In this document: positions 32,724-42,449 of the stretch, piece by piece
Numbering within the stretch: the stretch's first letter is position 1
Layout: each line of letters begins with the position of its first letter
DNA from: Limosilactobacillus reuteri
GTDB lineage: Bacteria; Bacillota; Bacilli; Lactobacillales; Lactobacillaceae
Length of the DNA: 64,000 nt
Assembly: GCF_013694365.1 (NCBI RefSeq)
Contig: NZ_CP059275.1
Location: 620,001 to 684,000, forward strand
Direction: 5' to 3'
Notes under the pieces: generated by a model
What the model was told of the DNA's origin: nothing
The model's database searches: none
What the model saw: the letters and a program-made list of their open reading frames with translations, nothing else
Made by a program: the position numbers and the translations under genes

Positions 32724-32894
32724 ATGGAGTATGGCGTTGCGGCCGGATTATCTGCGGCTTTTAGTGCACCTTTAGCAGGAACAATGTTTTTATTAGAAGA
32801 AATGATCCATAATTTTAATTCTCGAATTTGGATTCCTGCTTTAACTTCTTCAATCGTTTCTGCATTTATCACTTTTTTTATTCTTTGGTACTAA
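32724..32894 (+). pseudogene. ClC chloride channel, middle fragment
   Basis: The 56 residues begin YGVAAGLSAAFSAPLAGTMFLLEE, the conserved GxAAGxxAAFxAPLxGxLFxxEE segment of ClC proteins, and end at TAA after one further helix. It is too short to function alone and is part of the same broken gene. Confidence 0.82.
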
Positions 32895-33242
32895 TTGGCA
32901 TACCGTTTTCAATTTGCAGCACTAAACCTAACTTGGTGGTACAGCAAAATCACATTTATTCCAAAAGAATTTCATAACATTATTCCACTATTATTAGTTA
33001 TTCCTGTTGGATTATGGAACCCTTATATTCTTGGTGGTAGTCAAGATTTTATTAAATATGTCACTAATATGTCACTTTCAACGAATTGGAAAGCAATGGT
33101 CGCAATTTTATTAGTAACTGAAATGGTTGGTTCAGTTGAACAAATTTTGCCAATGACATTAATTACTTTAGTCGCCTATTATGTTAATCGTTTATTAGGT
33201 GGTCGCCCTTCACTTTATGATGCAATGTTAGAAGAAAATTGA
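32895..33242 (+). pseudogene. ClC chloride channel, C-terminal fragment
   Basis: This 115-residue frame from a TTG contains late ClC helices, with MVAILLVTEMVGSVEQILPM near 75-94 matching the conserved helix around the VxExTG motif, and a C-terminal RPSLYDAMLEEN. With the two preceding pieces it shows a ClC gene broken by at least two disruptions. Confidence 0.78.
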
Positions 33243-34826
33243 GTGGTAGTAATTAAATTGGATCGTAATCAACGTTCAGTATACTTGCTGAATTACCATT
33301 TGGTAATGGTGGTTAAGTATCGTAGAAGAGTAATTAACGATGAAATATCTGAATATCTTAAACATCGTTTTGTGATTGTAGGTCAATCCTATGGAATTAA
33401 TTTACAAAAATGGAATCATGATCAAGATCATGTACATGTTTTGTTTAGAGCAACTCCTCACACGGAGATGGCTAAATTCTTAAATGCTTACAAATCATCC
33501 AGCTCTAGAATAGTCAAAAAACAATTCCCAGAAATCAAGCAGTATCTTTGGAAATCCGCCTTTTGGACACAAAGCTATTGTTTAATTAGTACTGGTGGAG
33601 CACTGTTAGAAGTTGTAAAACGATATATTGAAAGTCAAGGGGAGAAAATAATGGTTCTAAAAGCCGTTAAAATGCGTATATATCCAAACTCTGCACAACG
33701 AGACCAACTTTGGCAAACCTTCGGTTGTGTTCGTTTTGTGTGGAATCAAATGCTTAATATGCAAATTGAACGGCGTAAAAATAATCCAGAGGCTAAATTT
33801 GTTAATGCCTTTGGTATGAACAATCTCTTGAAACAACTTAAAGTTGAATATCCTTGGCTTAAGCAAGCAGAATCAACTGCTTTGCAAAGTGCTAATCGCA
33901 ATTTAGCCGATGCTTTTCAACGCTTTTTTAAAGGTCAAAATAAGTTCCCTCGGTTTAAATCAAGAAAATATTCGCAAAGCTACAATTCAAAGTACGTTAA
34001 TGGCAACATTAGAATTCTAGATAGGCATCATATTAAGTTGCCAAAACTTGGTGTGGTGTATTTTAGAGCTGGACGTTTGCCGTTAGGCAAAATTAAGAAC
34101 GTCACTGTTCGACTAAATGTTGCTGGTCAATATTACATTACCGTTTTAGTGGAGAGCGAAAACCAAACTCTCCCTAAAACAGGCAAATATATTGGTGGCG
34201 ATTTAGGACTTAAGTCATTACTGAATCTCTCTGACGGCTATAAAGAACCGTTGAATCATTTTGAATCTAAATACAGCAAGAAGTTGCACCATTGGGAAAA
34301 ACTACGCAGTCGACGTTACTTAATTGCTCAACAAGCTATCGCTTGGGATCATCACAATAAGGTGTTAAAGCCATGCCAACTCGATGATTTCAAAAACTAC
34401 CAAAAGGCACGGATCATGGTAGCTAAATATCGGCAAAAGATTGCCAACCAACGGTTGGATCAGCTACAAAAATTCACTACTATATTAGTTAAAAAGTATG
34501 ACATCATTGTGTTGGAAAGACTTAATACTAAGGGCATGATGAAGAATCACCATTTAGCTAGGGCGATCGCTAACGCTAGTTGGTCAAAATTAGTAGATAT
34601 ATTGCAATATAAGTGTGAATGGTATGGAAAAAAACTCATTCAGATCAATCCATCCTATACTAGTCAAATCTGTGCAAATTGTGGTGAAAGCAACCATCGG
34701 TTGGGACTAAGTAAGGCTGAATGGCTAGGAATTAGGGAATGGGACTGCCCAAATTGTGGCAAACATCTTGACCGCGACATTAATGCGGCTCAAGTCATTC
34801 TTCAAAAAGGTTTGGCGATTCAATAA
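33243..34826 (+). mobile_element. IS200/IS605 element genes: TnpA and TnpB in one open frame
   Basis: One 527-codon frame joins a Y1 transposase to a TnpB nuclease. Residues 1 to about 136 are TnpA, with the HUH motif in DHVHVLF near 62 and the nucleophile Tyr in VKRYIESQ near 129. TnpB begins at ATG 33651 after GGGGAG. It has RuvC Asp in GGDLGLKS near 314, Glu in VLERLNTKG near 423, a zinc finger CANC...CPNC near 475-500 and the last Asp in DRDINAAQ near 506, so it looks intact. In most elements tnpA ends with its own stop near tnpB; here none is present. Ends and guide RNA flank are not available. Confidence 0.88.
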
Positions 34827-35255
34827 ATGGATAAAAATGAATTAAAGAAATTAACGCCAATGCAATATGCTGTGACTCAAATGGGGGTTACGGAAAAACC
34901 ATATAGTGGTAAATATGATCGATTTGATGAACCGGGTATTTATGTTGACGTTGTTAGTGGGGAACCATTATTCTCATCATTAGATAAATACGATGCAGGA
35001 TGTGGTTGGCCAGCATTTACTAAACCGATTAAGAAGCGTGTTCTTACAGAAAAGCGCGATCAATCATTTGGGATGGAACGAACCGAGGTAAGAAGTAAGG
35101 AAGCTGATTCGCATCTCGGGCATGTCTTTACTGATGGTCCAACTGATCGCGGAGGATTGCGCTACTGCATTAATTCAGCCGCTTTGCAGTTTATCCCAGT
35201 TGATAAATTGCAAGAAAAAGGCTATGGAGAATATCTAAGTTTGTTTGATAAATAG
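34827..35255 (+). CDS. msrB: Peptide-methionine (R)-S-oxide reductase
   Basis: MsrB repairs methionine-R-sulfoxide in proteins. The 142 residues contain [10 protein letters not shown] near 52, [17 protein letters not shown] near 88-104 and the catalytic Cys in RYCINSAAL near 114. The zinc-binding CxxC pairs of some MsrB are absent. It natively follows the osmolyte importer block printed after it. Confidence 0.95.
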   Translation: MDKNELKKLTPMQYAVTQMGVTEKPYSGKYDRFDEPGIYVDVVSGEPLFSSLDKYDAGCGWPAFTKPIKKRVLTEKRDQSFGMERTEVRSKEADSHLGHVFTDGPTDRGGLRYCINSAALQFIPVDKLQEKGYGEYLSLFDK

Positions 35256-35894
35256 ATGATTGAGTATTGGAATGAGAATTGGCCGATAATGCTTGGTGAT
35301 GTCCAGCAACATGCAACGATGGTTCTTTCTTCATTAGCAATTGCCTTAGTGATTGCGGTTGTAATAATCTTATTATTCTTACGGCGTGAAAAATGGCTTA
35401 ATAGTTTGATCTATTTCTTTTCACTCTTATATTCAATTCCAAGTTTTGCCTTTTTTGCCTTACTCTTACCGATTTCTGGATTAGGAATGAAGACTGCAAT
35501 TATTGTTTTAACGATCTACTCTGAATATGTTTTATTACGTTCCTTTATTACGGGAATCCGTGGCGTTGATCCACAATTAATCGAAGTTGGTGTGGGGATG
35601 GGGATGACATCTCGACAGGTTTTTCGCCAAATTCAATTGCCGCTAGCATTACCGGCAATTTTTAGTGGAATCCAAGTGGCCCTAGCTTCGACAATGGCAA
35701 TGGCAACTATTGCGGCAACGATTAATGCCGGTGGTCTGGGTCAATTATTGTTTGAAGGACTGCAGGGGCAACAGGTCGTGCCGATTTTGTGGGGAACAGT
35801 CTTAACAATGGCTTTGACATTAATTTGTGCAGGAATCGTTCAATTGATCTCGTGGATATTGTTGCATCGGTGGAAAGGAGTATTAAATAACTGA
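35256..35894 (+). CDS. Glycine betaine/carnitine/choline ABC transporter permease (OpuCB/OpuCD type)
   Basis: This 212-residue permease has five to six hydrophobic helices and the EAA-like loop VGVGMGMTSRQVFRQIQLPLALP near 110-132. Its first 8 bases are the last 8 of the ATPase gene (36658-36665), so natively it follows the ATPase. Native order is binding protein, permease, ATPase, this permease. Confidence 0.88.
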   Translation: MIEYWNENWPIMLGDVQQHATMVLSSLAIALVIAVVIILLFLRREKWLNSLIYFFSLLYSIPSFAFFALLLPISGLGMKTAIIVLTIYSEYVLLRSFITGIRGVDPQLIEVGVGMGMTSRQVFRQIQLPLALPAIFSGIQVALASTMAMATIAATINAGGLGQLLFEGLQGQQVVPILWGTVLTMALTLICAGIVQLISWILLHRWKGVLNN

Positions 35895-36665
35895 ATGACA
35901 GAACCAATTATTCAATTTGAGCATGTTGAGAAGCGTTTTAACGATCAAACAGTGATTCCTGATCTCAATTTTACAGTCAACAAGGGCGAATTTATAACGA
36001 TTCTTGGCTCATCTGGTTCGGGAAAAACTACTACCTTGAAAATGATTAATGGGTTGATAGCGCCAAGTGCTGGTGAAATCTTAGTTGATGGACAAAAGCT
36101 TCGAGAACTCGATCTAGTAAAATTGCGCCGGCACATGGGATATGTTGTCCAACAGATCGGGTTATTTCCTCATATGACGATTGGACAAAATATTGCAGTT
36201 GTGCCCAAAATGCTGCATTGGGATAAGGAAGAGATTAATAATCGTGTTAAAGAATTACTAAGTCTTGTTCAACTAAATCCCGCTGAATATATGAACCGCT
36301 ATCCTCAACAATTATCTGGTGGGCAACAACAACGCGTAGGAGTGGCAAGAGCTTTAGCGACTAATCCACCGTATGTATTATTTGATGAACCCTTTGGCGC
36401 GCTGGATGCCTTAACAAGAATGGAATTGCAACGAGAAGTAAAAAAGATTCATGAATCGTTGGCAGAAAAGACTTTTATGTTTGTAACCCATGATATTAAT
36501 GAAGCCTTATTTTTAGGTCAACGAGTGATGATTATGCATGAAGGACGCATCGTTCAATTTGCTACGCCAGAAGAAATTGTTCGCCATCCAGCAACGGAAT
36601 TTGTTGAGCAGCTTTTAGGGACGATTCGCCAAAATCAAGATTTGTGGAGGCAACAATATGATTGA
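35895..36665 (+). CDS. Glycine betaine/carnitine/choline ABC transporter ATP-binding protein (OpuCA type)
   Basis: The 256 residues have Walker A GSSGSGKTT near 38-46, Q-loop QQIGLFPH near 83, signature LSGGQQQRVGVARAL near 135 and Walker B YVLFDEPFGALD near 158. It lacks the C-terminal CBS domains that sense ionic strength in longer OpuCA proteins. Its first 26 bases recur at the end of the permease gene (37291-37316), proving a native overlap. Confidence 0.9.
   Translation: MTEPIIQFEHVEKRFNDQTVIPDLNFTVNKGEFITILGSSGSGKTTTLKMINGLIAPSAGEILVDGQKLRELDLVKLRRHMGYVVQQIGLFPHMTIGQNIAVVPKMLHWDKEEINNRVKELLSLVQLNPAEYMNRYPQQLSGGQQQRVGVARALATNPPYVLFDEPFGALDALTRMELQREVKKIHESLAEKTFMFVTHDINEALFLGQRVMIMHEGRIVQFATPEEIVRHPATEFVEQLLGTIRQNQDLWRQQYD
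36646..36650 (+). promoter_or_regulatory. Ribosome binding site for the permease at 35256, inside the ATPase gene
   Basis: GGAGG lies 7 bases before ATGATTGA at 36658-36665, the same 8 bases that open the permease at 35256. Confidence 0.7.
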
Positions 36666-37316
36666 TTGCTAGGGCAAATAATTCAGTATTTTCAAACAAA
36701 TAGCGGCCAATATTGGCAATATGTTGGTCAGCATATAATTCTGACTGTTGTAACGCTAGTGATTTCAATGATCATTGCATTGCCATTAGGATATATTGGT
36801 TCGCGAATAAAACCAGTTGCTCAATTTTGTGTGATGTTTGCGCAATTGTTACGAATCATTCCTAGTTTGGCATTGCTGTTTCTATTAATTCCATTTATTG
36901 GAACGGGGGTTGTCCCTGCGTTAACTGCTTTAATTGTTTTAGCGCTTCCGCCGTTGCTAATCAATACAATTCTCGGTTTTAATGAAGTGAGTCCACTATA
37001 TAAGGAAGTTGGGATAGCCCTAGGGATGGATCAGCGCCGATTACGTCGGCAAATAGAAATTCCCCTGGCGTTGCCCTATATTTTAAACGGAATAAAACTA
37101 GCATTGGTTGAGATCATTGCTAGTGCAACCTTAGCTACTTATATTGGTGCTGGTGGATTGGGGACCCTAATATTTACTGGCTTAGGCTTATACGATATGA
37201 GTTATGTAGTGATTGGCGCAGTAAGCGTTGCTATTTTATCCTTGTTGGCAATGATTAGCTTTGATTTTTTAATTAGAAAGGTACAAAAGCATGACAGAAC
37301 CAATTATTCAATTTGA
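36666..37316 (+). CDS. Glycine betaine/carnitine/choline ABC transporter permease (second subunit)
   Basis: The 216-residue protein starts at TTG and has six hydrophobic segments with the coupling loop VGIALGMDQRRLRRQIEIPLALP near 115-137. It pairs with the permease at 35256. The last 26 bases contain the start of the ATPase gene, with GAAAGG at 37276-37281 as a ribosome binding site. Confidence 0.88.
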   Translation: MLGQIIQYFQTNSGQYWQYVGQHIILTVVTLVISMIIALPLGYIGSRIKPVAQFCVMFAQLLRIIPSLALLFLLIPFIGTGVVPALTALIVLALPPLLINTILGFNEVSPLYKEVGIALGMDQRRLRRQIEIPLALPYILNGIKLALVEIIASATLATYIGAGGLGTLIFTGLGLYDMSYVVIGAVSVAILSLLAMISFDFLIRKVQKHDRTNYSI

Positions 37317-38216
37317 ATGAGATTTAAGAAAATCGTTGCTCTTTCATTATTAAGCATTGCTGGCTTACTAGCAGGGACTATTACGCCGGCAGTAGCAAGT
37401 GCTGCCAGCAATAAACCAATTATTGTGGGTTCAAAAAATGTTTCAGAAAGTAAGACTGTCAGTGAAATTTACGCGCTTGCACTTGAGCATGAGGGTTATA
37501 AGGTTACTCGGAAACCCAACATTTCAAATAATGTGATTTTTAGTGCAACACAAAAAGGCGAAGTTGATGTTTATCCTGATTATACGGGCACAATTGTAGA
37601 GGCGTACCTTAAAAAGAAGGGGACCGGCAAGAGTGCTAGTCAAATGGCTAAATTAGCACACGATGGTATTCAAAAAGACGGCTTAACGACATTTAAATAC
37701 GCCCCAGGTGATAATCGCCAAGGTGTTGCAATGCCAACTAAGGACGCAAAGAAGTACCACATTACCAATTTAAGTGAACTGCAAAAGAATGCAAAGAAGA
37801 TTAACTTTGCTTCACAGGGTGAGTTCGAAAAACGTGCTGATGCCCTTCCGGAAATGAATAAGGTTTATGGTAAATTTGATTTTAAGTCAATTAAGGATTA
37901 TGACGTAAATTTACTCTATAAGATTATGGAACAAGGGAAAGCACAAGCAGCTCCGGTTTCAACAACTGATGGTCAATTAGCAACTGGCAAGTTTACGTTA
38001 CTAAAGGACAATAAGAATATTTGGCCACCATATAATTTAGTTCCAGTAGTAAATAAAAAAGCTGCCAAAAGTCATCCCAAAATGGAGCAAGCCTTAAATA
38101 AAGTTGATGCAAAGTTAACAACTAAGCAATTAACAGATCTAAACAAGAAAGTTAATGTCGACGGGCAAAATTATAAGACTGTTGCTAAAAATTGGTATAA
38201 TCAAAATATAAAATAA
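37317..38216 (+). CDS. Osmoprotectant ABC transporter substrate-binding protein (OpuCC type)
   Basis: The 299-residue exported binding protein has a signal peptide (about 1-28, ending near AVASAAS) without a lipobox Cys. KPIIVGSKNVSESKTVSEIYALALE near 33-57 is the family signature of glycine betaine/choline binders. An ALEHEGYKVTRKPN segment and a DVYPDYTGT motif near 83 line the ligand site. It is natively first of its operon. Confidence 0.9.
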   Translation: MRFKKIVALSLLSIAGLLAGTITPAVASAASNKPIIVGSKNVSESKTVSEIYALALEHEGYKVTRKPNISNNVIFSATQKGEVDVYPDYTGTIVEAYLKKKGTGKSASQMAKLAHDGIQKDGLTTFKYAPGDNRQGVAMPTKDAKKYHITNLSELQKNAKKINFASQGEFEKRADALPEMNKVYGKFDFKSIKDYDVNLLYKIMEQGKAQAAPVSTTDGQLATGKFTLLKDNKNIWPPYNLVPVVNKKAAKSHPKMEQALNKVDAKLTTKQLTDLNKKVNVDGQNYKTVAKNWYNQNIK

Positions 38217-38672
38217 ATGAAAATTTCAACCCGTTTTAGTGATAGCATCCACATTCTTGCTTTCATTAATATTTATCAAGGAATTATTCCATTAACAAGT
38301 AATAATATTGCTAGCAGCATTGAAACTTCACCAGTTGTCGTCCGACGTTTGATGAGTGCGCTCAACAAAGCCGGATTAATCAATACCGTTCATGGTGCAG
38401 CAGATCCAGCACTTGCAAAATCTCCTGAAAACATCTCACTTTATGATGTTTTTCTTGCGATCGAAGGAGATGCTCATCTATTTACGATTGATGAACGAAC
38501 AAATCCACAATGCATCGTTGGCGGGAATATTCAAGAGACGCTTGATGGCTTTTACCAGCAAGCAGAAACAGCAGCAAAAGCTAAACTTGCAAGAATTAGT
38601 TTACAGGATGTCATCGACACTATTCGCGTTAAGCAAGCACTAAAAGATGCTGAAAAAGAAAGAAGGAATTAA
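38217..38672 (+). CDS. Rrf2 family transcriptional regulator
   Basis: The 151 residues form an Rrf2 winged helix: FSDSIHILAFI near 8, IASSIETSPVVVRRLMSALNKAGLI (helix-turn-helix) near 31-55, and a wing. Only one Cys (in PQCIVGGN) is present where Fe-S-binding members have three, so it probably senses something other than a cluster. Next to a quinone-reductase-like gene, it resembles the YwnA/YwnB-type regulator-oxidoreductase pairs. Confidence 0.88.
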   Translation: MKISTRFSDSIHILAFINIYQGIIPLTSNNIASSIETSPVVVRRLMSALNKAGLINTVHGAADPALAKSPENISLYDVFLAIEGDAHLFTIDERTNPQCIVGGNIQETLDGFYQQAETAAKAKLARISLQDVIDTIRVKQALKDAEKERRN

Positions 38673-39032
38673 ATGAAATATATGGTTACTGGGGCAACCG
38701 GGCACCTTGGTCAACACGTTGTTAAGCAATTAAGCAAGCTTATATCTCCAGATAATATCCGCGTTGGCGTTCACAATCCCGCAAAAGCTTCCCAATTCAA
38801 AGATGCCGGATACGAAATTGCGGCAATTGACTACTATGACGTCGCTAAGATGACAGCGGCCTTTAACGGAATTGATATTGTTATCTATATTCCAAGTATT
38901 ACCTACTTAGTTAAGGATCGAATTGACGAATTCGAGAATTCACTAACTTCAATGTTTAAGGCAGATGTTCATAATTTAGTCGATGTTAGTTTTATTTCCG
39001 CCAAGATAGCGCTGAAGCCATCGCCAATGTAG
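38673..39032 (+). pseudogene. NAD(P)H-binding oxidoreductase (NmrA/QorB-like), N-terminal fragment
   Basis: The 119 residues start with the Rossmann motif VTGATGHLGQHV at 4-15 and continue to DVSFISAKIALKPSPM, then stop. Full NmrA-like quinone reductases are about 280-290 residues. The fragment at 39033 supplies the C-terminal part, so the gene is broken; material between them may have been removed as non-coding. Confidence 0.75.
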
Positions 39033-39317
39033 TTGCGAGATAAGGGACAAAATTATCTCCTTACCATGATCAAAAATTATACAATGCCAGAACTTAGTTA
39101 TATTATGACTAATGTTACGGGTGAAGAAATTGGTTACGATCCCGTTACCGTAAAAAAATTTGCTGAAATTTACGCTGCTGAGGGTGACGGAAACGAACTT
39201 GCTTCTATGTACCAAGCAGCTGCAATGGGCTTGATGAACCAAGTCACTGACGACTTTGCGCATATCACTGGACATCAACCAACAGATATGAAAGAATTCC
39301 TTATAAAAAACTACTAA
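39033..39317 (+). pseudogene. NAD(P)H-binding oxidoreductase, C-terminal fragment
   Basis: This 94-residue frame begins at TTG and contains the family's late segment (LSYIMTNVTGEEIGYDPVTVKKF), ending HITGHQPTDMKEFLIKNY. That is the usual NmrA/QorB C-terminal shape (TGxxPxxxxxFL). It complements the fragment at 38673. Confidence 0.72.
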
Positions 39318-39449
39318 ATGTTTACTCTTCCCCTTGGTATTGGACAAATTCATGCAATGCACGAGTTATTTAAAACAAACCCACGTCTTGCTGCCCTTGT
39401 CCTTCTTTTGATTATGGGAATTGCTATTTACTATAAATTTCATCGTTAA
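39318..39449 (+). CDS. Small single-helix membrane protein (43 aa)
   Basis: The 43-codon frame occupies the whole gap between two genes. It has an amphipathic start, a hydrophobic helix (LAALVLLLIMGIAIYY) and a short basic end. No family was recognised. Confidence 0.5.
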   Translation: MFTLPLGIGQIHAMHELFKTNPRLAALVLLLIMGIAIYYKFHR

Positions 39450-40640
39450 ATGCAAAATGGACAATCTTATCAACGAATTTTTGTAGTGATAATTGATTCA
39501 TTAGGGATTGGAGCAACGGCTGATGCCAATCATTTTGAGAGTTTAGGGGCTGACACACTAGGACACCTTGGGGAACATTTTCGAGTACGGCTACAACTAC
39601 CGACTTTTCAGAAAATGGGTCTTGGCAACTTACACCCGATTATGGGGATGTCTTCGCTTGAAAAGCTTCACGCTGCTTATGGTCAAATGAGTTCAATTTC
39701 AACGGGCCTGAGTAATCGCGAGAGCCAGTGGGAGATGATGGGCTTAGCAACGACCGCTGAACCTGACGTTTTTATTGATGGTGTGCCGTTGAAAATAGCG
39801 ACTAATTTTGCGCGAAAAGCAAAGCGCCCTCTTTTAAGCAATTCCTTAATGAATATTCGTACTGCGTTGAAAGATTATGGCCTTGAACAATTGGCAACAG
39901 GTGGTCTGCTAGTAGCGACGGCTAGTTCTTCAAGTGTTTGGTTAATTGCGCATGAACAGACTATTTCGGTTGGCGAATTAAAAGAAGATTGTCAGATTTT
40001 GCGAAAAATGTTGGATAATTCCCCATATACTATCGAAAATGTGAATGGCCTTCTTTTTAGTGGGAACCAGGCGGCTAATTTTTATCCCCAAGAACTTTAT
40101 AGATTTCCTTTAGCTCCAGCAAGTCCAACGGTTATTGATTGTCTCTTGGAAGAGGGTTATGCTGTGAAGTTAATCGGGAAAAGTACCCAGTTCTTTGGTT
40201 TGGACCATAATGAAATAACCGGGAATAATCAAGAGAGCTTTGTTCAGTTGCAAGAACTGATCGAGAAAAAGTTTACAGGTATTTGTATAGCAGAAGTGGG
40301 AGAGATAGAGCAATTTGGTAAAGCACGTAATCCTGAAGGCTTTGGAACGGAATTAATGCGGATTGACCACGAACTTACAAAAGTCATCGATAAAATGCAA
40401 GATGATGATTTACTGATTGTGACGGGGAACTTCGGGAATGATCCTACTTATCCTGGTGAAAAACATACTCGTGAATATGTACCCTTACTTATAACAGCCC
40501 CGCAAATTAAACAAAATATTTCTCTTGGTGGCAGAAGTTTTAGCGATATTGGGGCAACAATTCTTGATAATTATGATTTAGGAGATAAGTTGCCAGTTGG
40601 TAATAGTTTTTTAAGAAAATTATTTTCTGCATATAGATAA
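39450..40640 (+). CDS. Phosphopentomutase (DeoB) homologue lacking catalytic residues
   Basis: The 396 residues align end to end with DeoB: VVIIDSLGIGATADA, GADTLGHLGEHF, QWEMMGL, NPEGFG, and C-terminal HTREYVPLLITAP and FSDIGATILDN. Key residues are changed. The phospho-Thr segment (normally KDTMTGHWE) reads LSNRESQWE. The metal ligands of VDFD...GHRR read VGEIEQFGKAR, and TADHGND reads TGNFGND. By my alignment four of six metal ligands and the Thr are gone, while the first Asp and the HTREY His remain. It probably cannot isomerise pentose phosphates and may be regulatory or have changed function. Confidence 0.8.
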   Translation: MQNGQSYQRIFVVIIDSLGIGATADANHFESLGADTLGHLGEHFRVRLQLPTFQKMGLGNLHPIMGMSSLEKLHAAYGQMSSISTGLSNRESQWEMMGLATTAEPDVFIDGVPLKIATNFARKAKRPLLSNSLMNIRTALKDYGLEQLATGGLLVATASSSSVWLIAHEQTISVGELKEDCQILRKMLDNSPYTIENVNGLLFSGNQAANFYPQELYRFPLAPASPTVIDCLLEEGYAVKLIGKSTQFFGLDHNEITGNNQESFVQLQELIEKKFTGICIAEVGEIEQFGKARNPEGFGTELMRIDHELTKVIDKMQDDDLLIVTGNFGNDPTYPGEKHTREYVPLLITAPQIKQNISLGGRSFSDIGATILDNYDLGDKLPVGNSFLRKLFSAYR

Positions 40641-42449
40641 ATGAAAAAACTATCTAATAAGCAAAAATTAATCATCATCCTAGTAATTGCAGCAATCGCA
40701 GTCGTGCTCCAATTTGGATTTCATTTACAACTTTTTGCTCAAATTCTGGTTACTGTTGTCGGCGCAATTGTTGCTTTTTCAATGTTTATTGGCATGTTAA
40801 AAACTATCCGTAGCGGTAAATATGGCGTTGATCTGCTTGCCATTATGGCTGTCGTCGCAACGCTAGCTGTTAGCGAATACTGGGCAGCGATGGTTATTCT
40901 TGTAATGTTAACCGGAGGAGATGCCTTAGAAGATTATGCTGCCAAAAAAGCAAGCACCGAATTAAAAGCATTACTTAATAATTCACCGCAAACGGCGCAT
41001 TTAATCACCAATGGCAAAACCAGCGACATCCCAGTTAACGATGTCAAAGTTGGTGACCAGCTTATCGTTAAGCCTGGAGAATTAGTACCAGTCGATGGAA
41101 TCATTAAAAATGGTGAGGGATTGTTCGACGAATCGTCATTAACTGGTGAATCACGACCAGTTTCCAAAACAGCTGGTGACGAAGTGATGTCAGGATCAGT
41201 TAATGGTGATAATGCCATTACTTTACAGGTCACCAAACTAGCCAAAGATAGCCAATATCAGCAACTCGTTAAATTGGTTAAGGAGGCTGAATCGACTCCT
41301 GCCCACTTTGTTCGATTAGCCGACCGATACGCTGTTCCATTTACGATTATTGCTATTATTATCTCTTCACTTGCATGGGTATTTTCCGGTCGTCCCGAAC
41401 GATTTGCGGAAGTTCTCGTTGTTGCTTCACCATGTCCGTTAATCCTCGCAGCTCCCGTGGCAATGGTTTCTGGAATGAGCCGAGCTTCACGAAATGGAAT
41501 TGTTGTCAAAACAGGGAGTGTACTGGAAAAACTAGCAGTTGCTAAAACTGGTGCATTTGATAAAACAGGAACTATTACAAGTGGTCAATTGACCGTTGAT
41601 AAAATCCTCCCTACAGGAAAAATAGACTCAACGCAGCTCCTCCATTACGCTGCAAGTGCTGAACAACAATCATCACATATCCTAGCACGCTCACTGCTTT
41701 CTTATGCCACTGCATATAATGTTTCCTTATCAACCGTTGATCAACTTAAAGAATTAACTGGTAAAGGAATTTTAGCAACTGTTGATGGGCGGGAAGTTAA
41801 AGTAGGAAAATTAAAATTCGTATCTCCTGAAAATCTTGACCAGATGTTAGCAGCAACAGCTATCTATGTGAGCGTAGATGGGCAATACTATGGTGCAATT
41901 ACTTTTACCGACCATATTCGTCCTGAAGCAAAGCAAACAATGAACCGGTTAAAACGGCTTGGTGTTACCAATCTATTAATGTTAACGGGAGACCAAGCTG
42001 TCATTGCAGATAAAGTTGCCCGACAAGTCGGGATCACGCAGGTTAAAGCCGACCTTCTTCCACAAGATAAAATCAATGCACTTAAAGCCATTCCAACAAA
42101 TGAACATCCTGTTTTCATGGTTGGCGACGGCGTAAATGACGCACCTTCTCTTGTGACAGCCGATGTTGGAATTGCGATGGGAGCTCACGGATCAACCGCT
42201 GCTAGTGAATCAGCTGCCGTTGTTATCCTAAAAGATGACCTTTCGCGAGTCGCAAAAGCCGTTAGCATTTCTCAGGAAACTCTGCGGATTGCAAAACAGG
42301 CGGTCCTAATCGGAATTGCAATCTGTACTATCCTAATGCTTATCGCTAGCACCGGAATCATTCCGGCCTTTTTCGGCGCCATGTTACAGGAAATAATTGA
42401 TACTGTCTCTATCTTATGGGCACTAAAAGCACGGAAAATGACAGACTAA
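40641..42449 (+). CDS. P1B-type heavy-metal-transporting ATPase
   Basis: The 602-residue pump has the actuator motif LTGES near 167, phosphorylation site DKTGT near 307, MLTGDQ near 448 and GDGVNDAP near 494. The membrane metal motif is SPCPL near 264 rather than CPC, which places it in the P1B-4-like group (Co/Zn/Cd/Fe export). There is no N-terminal HMA domain, as is usual there. The true metal cannot be read from sequence alone. Confidence 0.9.
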   Translation: MKKLSNKQKLIIILVIAAIAVVLQFGFHLQLFAQILVTVVGAIVAFSMFIGMLKTIRSGKYGVDLLAIMAVVATLAVSEYWAAMVILVMLTGGDALEDYAAKKASTELKALLNNSPQTAHLITNGKTSDIPVNDVKVGDQLIVKPGELVPVDGIIKNGEGLFDESSLTGESRPVSKTAGDEVMSGSVNGDNAITLQVTKLAKDSQYQQLVKLVKEAESTPAHFVRLADRYAVPFTIIAIIISSLAWVFSGRPERFAEVLVVASPCPLILAAPVAMVSGMSRASRNGIVVKTGSVLEKLAVAKTGAFDKTGTITSGQLTVDKILPTGKIDSTQLLHYAASAEQQSSHILARSLLSYATAYNVSLSTVDQLKELTGKGILATVDGREVKVGKLKFVSPENLDQMLAATAIYVSVDGQYYGAITFTDHIRPEAKQTMNRLKRLGVTNLLMLTGDQAVIADKVARQVGITQVKADLLPQDKINALKAIPTNEHPVFMVGDGVNDAPSLVTADVGIAMGAHGSTAASESAAVVILKDDLSRVAKAVSISQETLRIAKQAVLIGIAICTILMLIASTGIIPAFFGAMLQEIIDTVSILWALKARKMTD

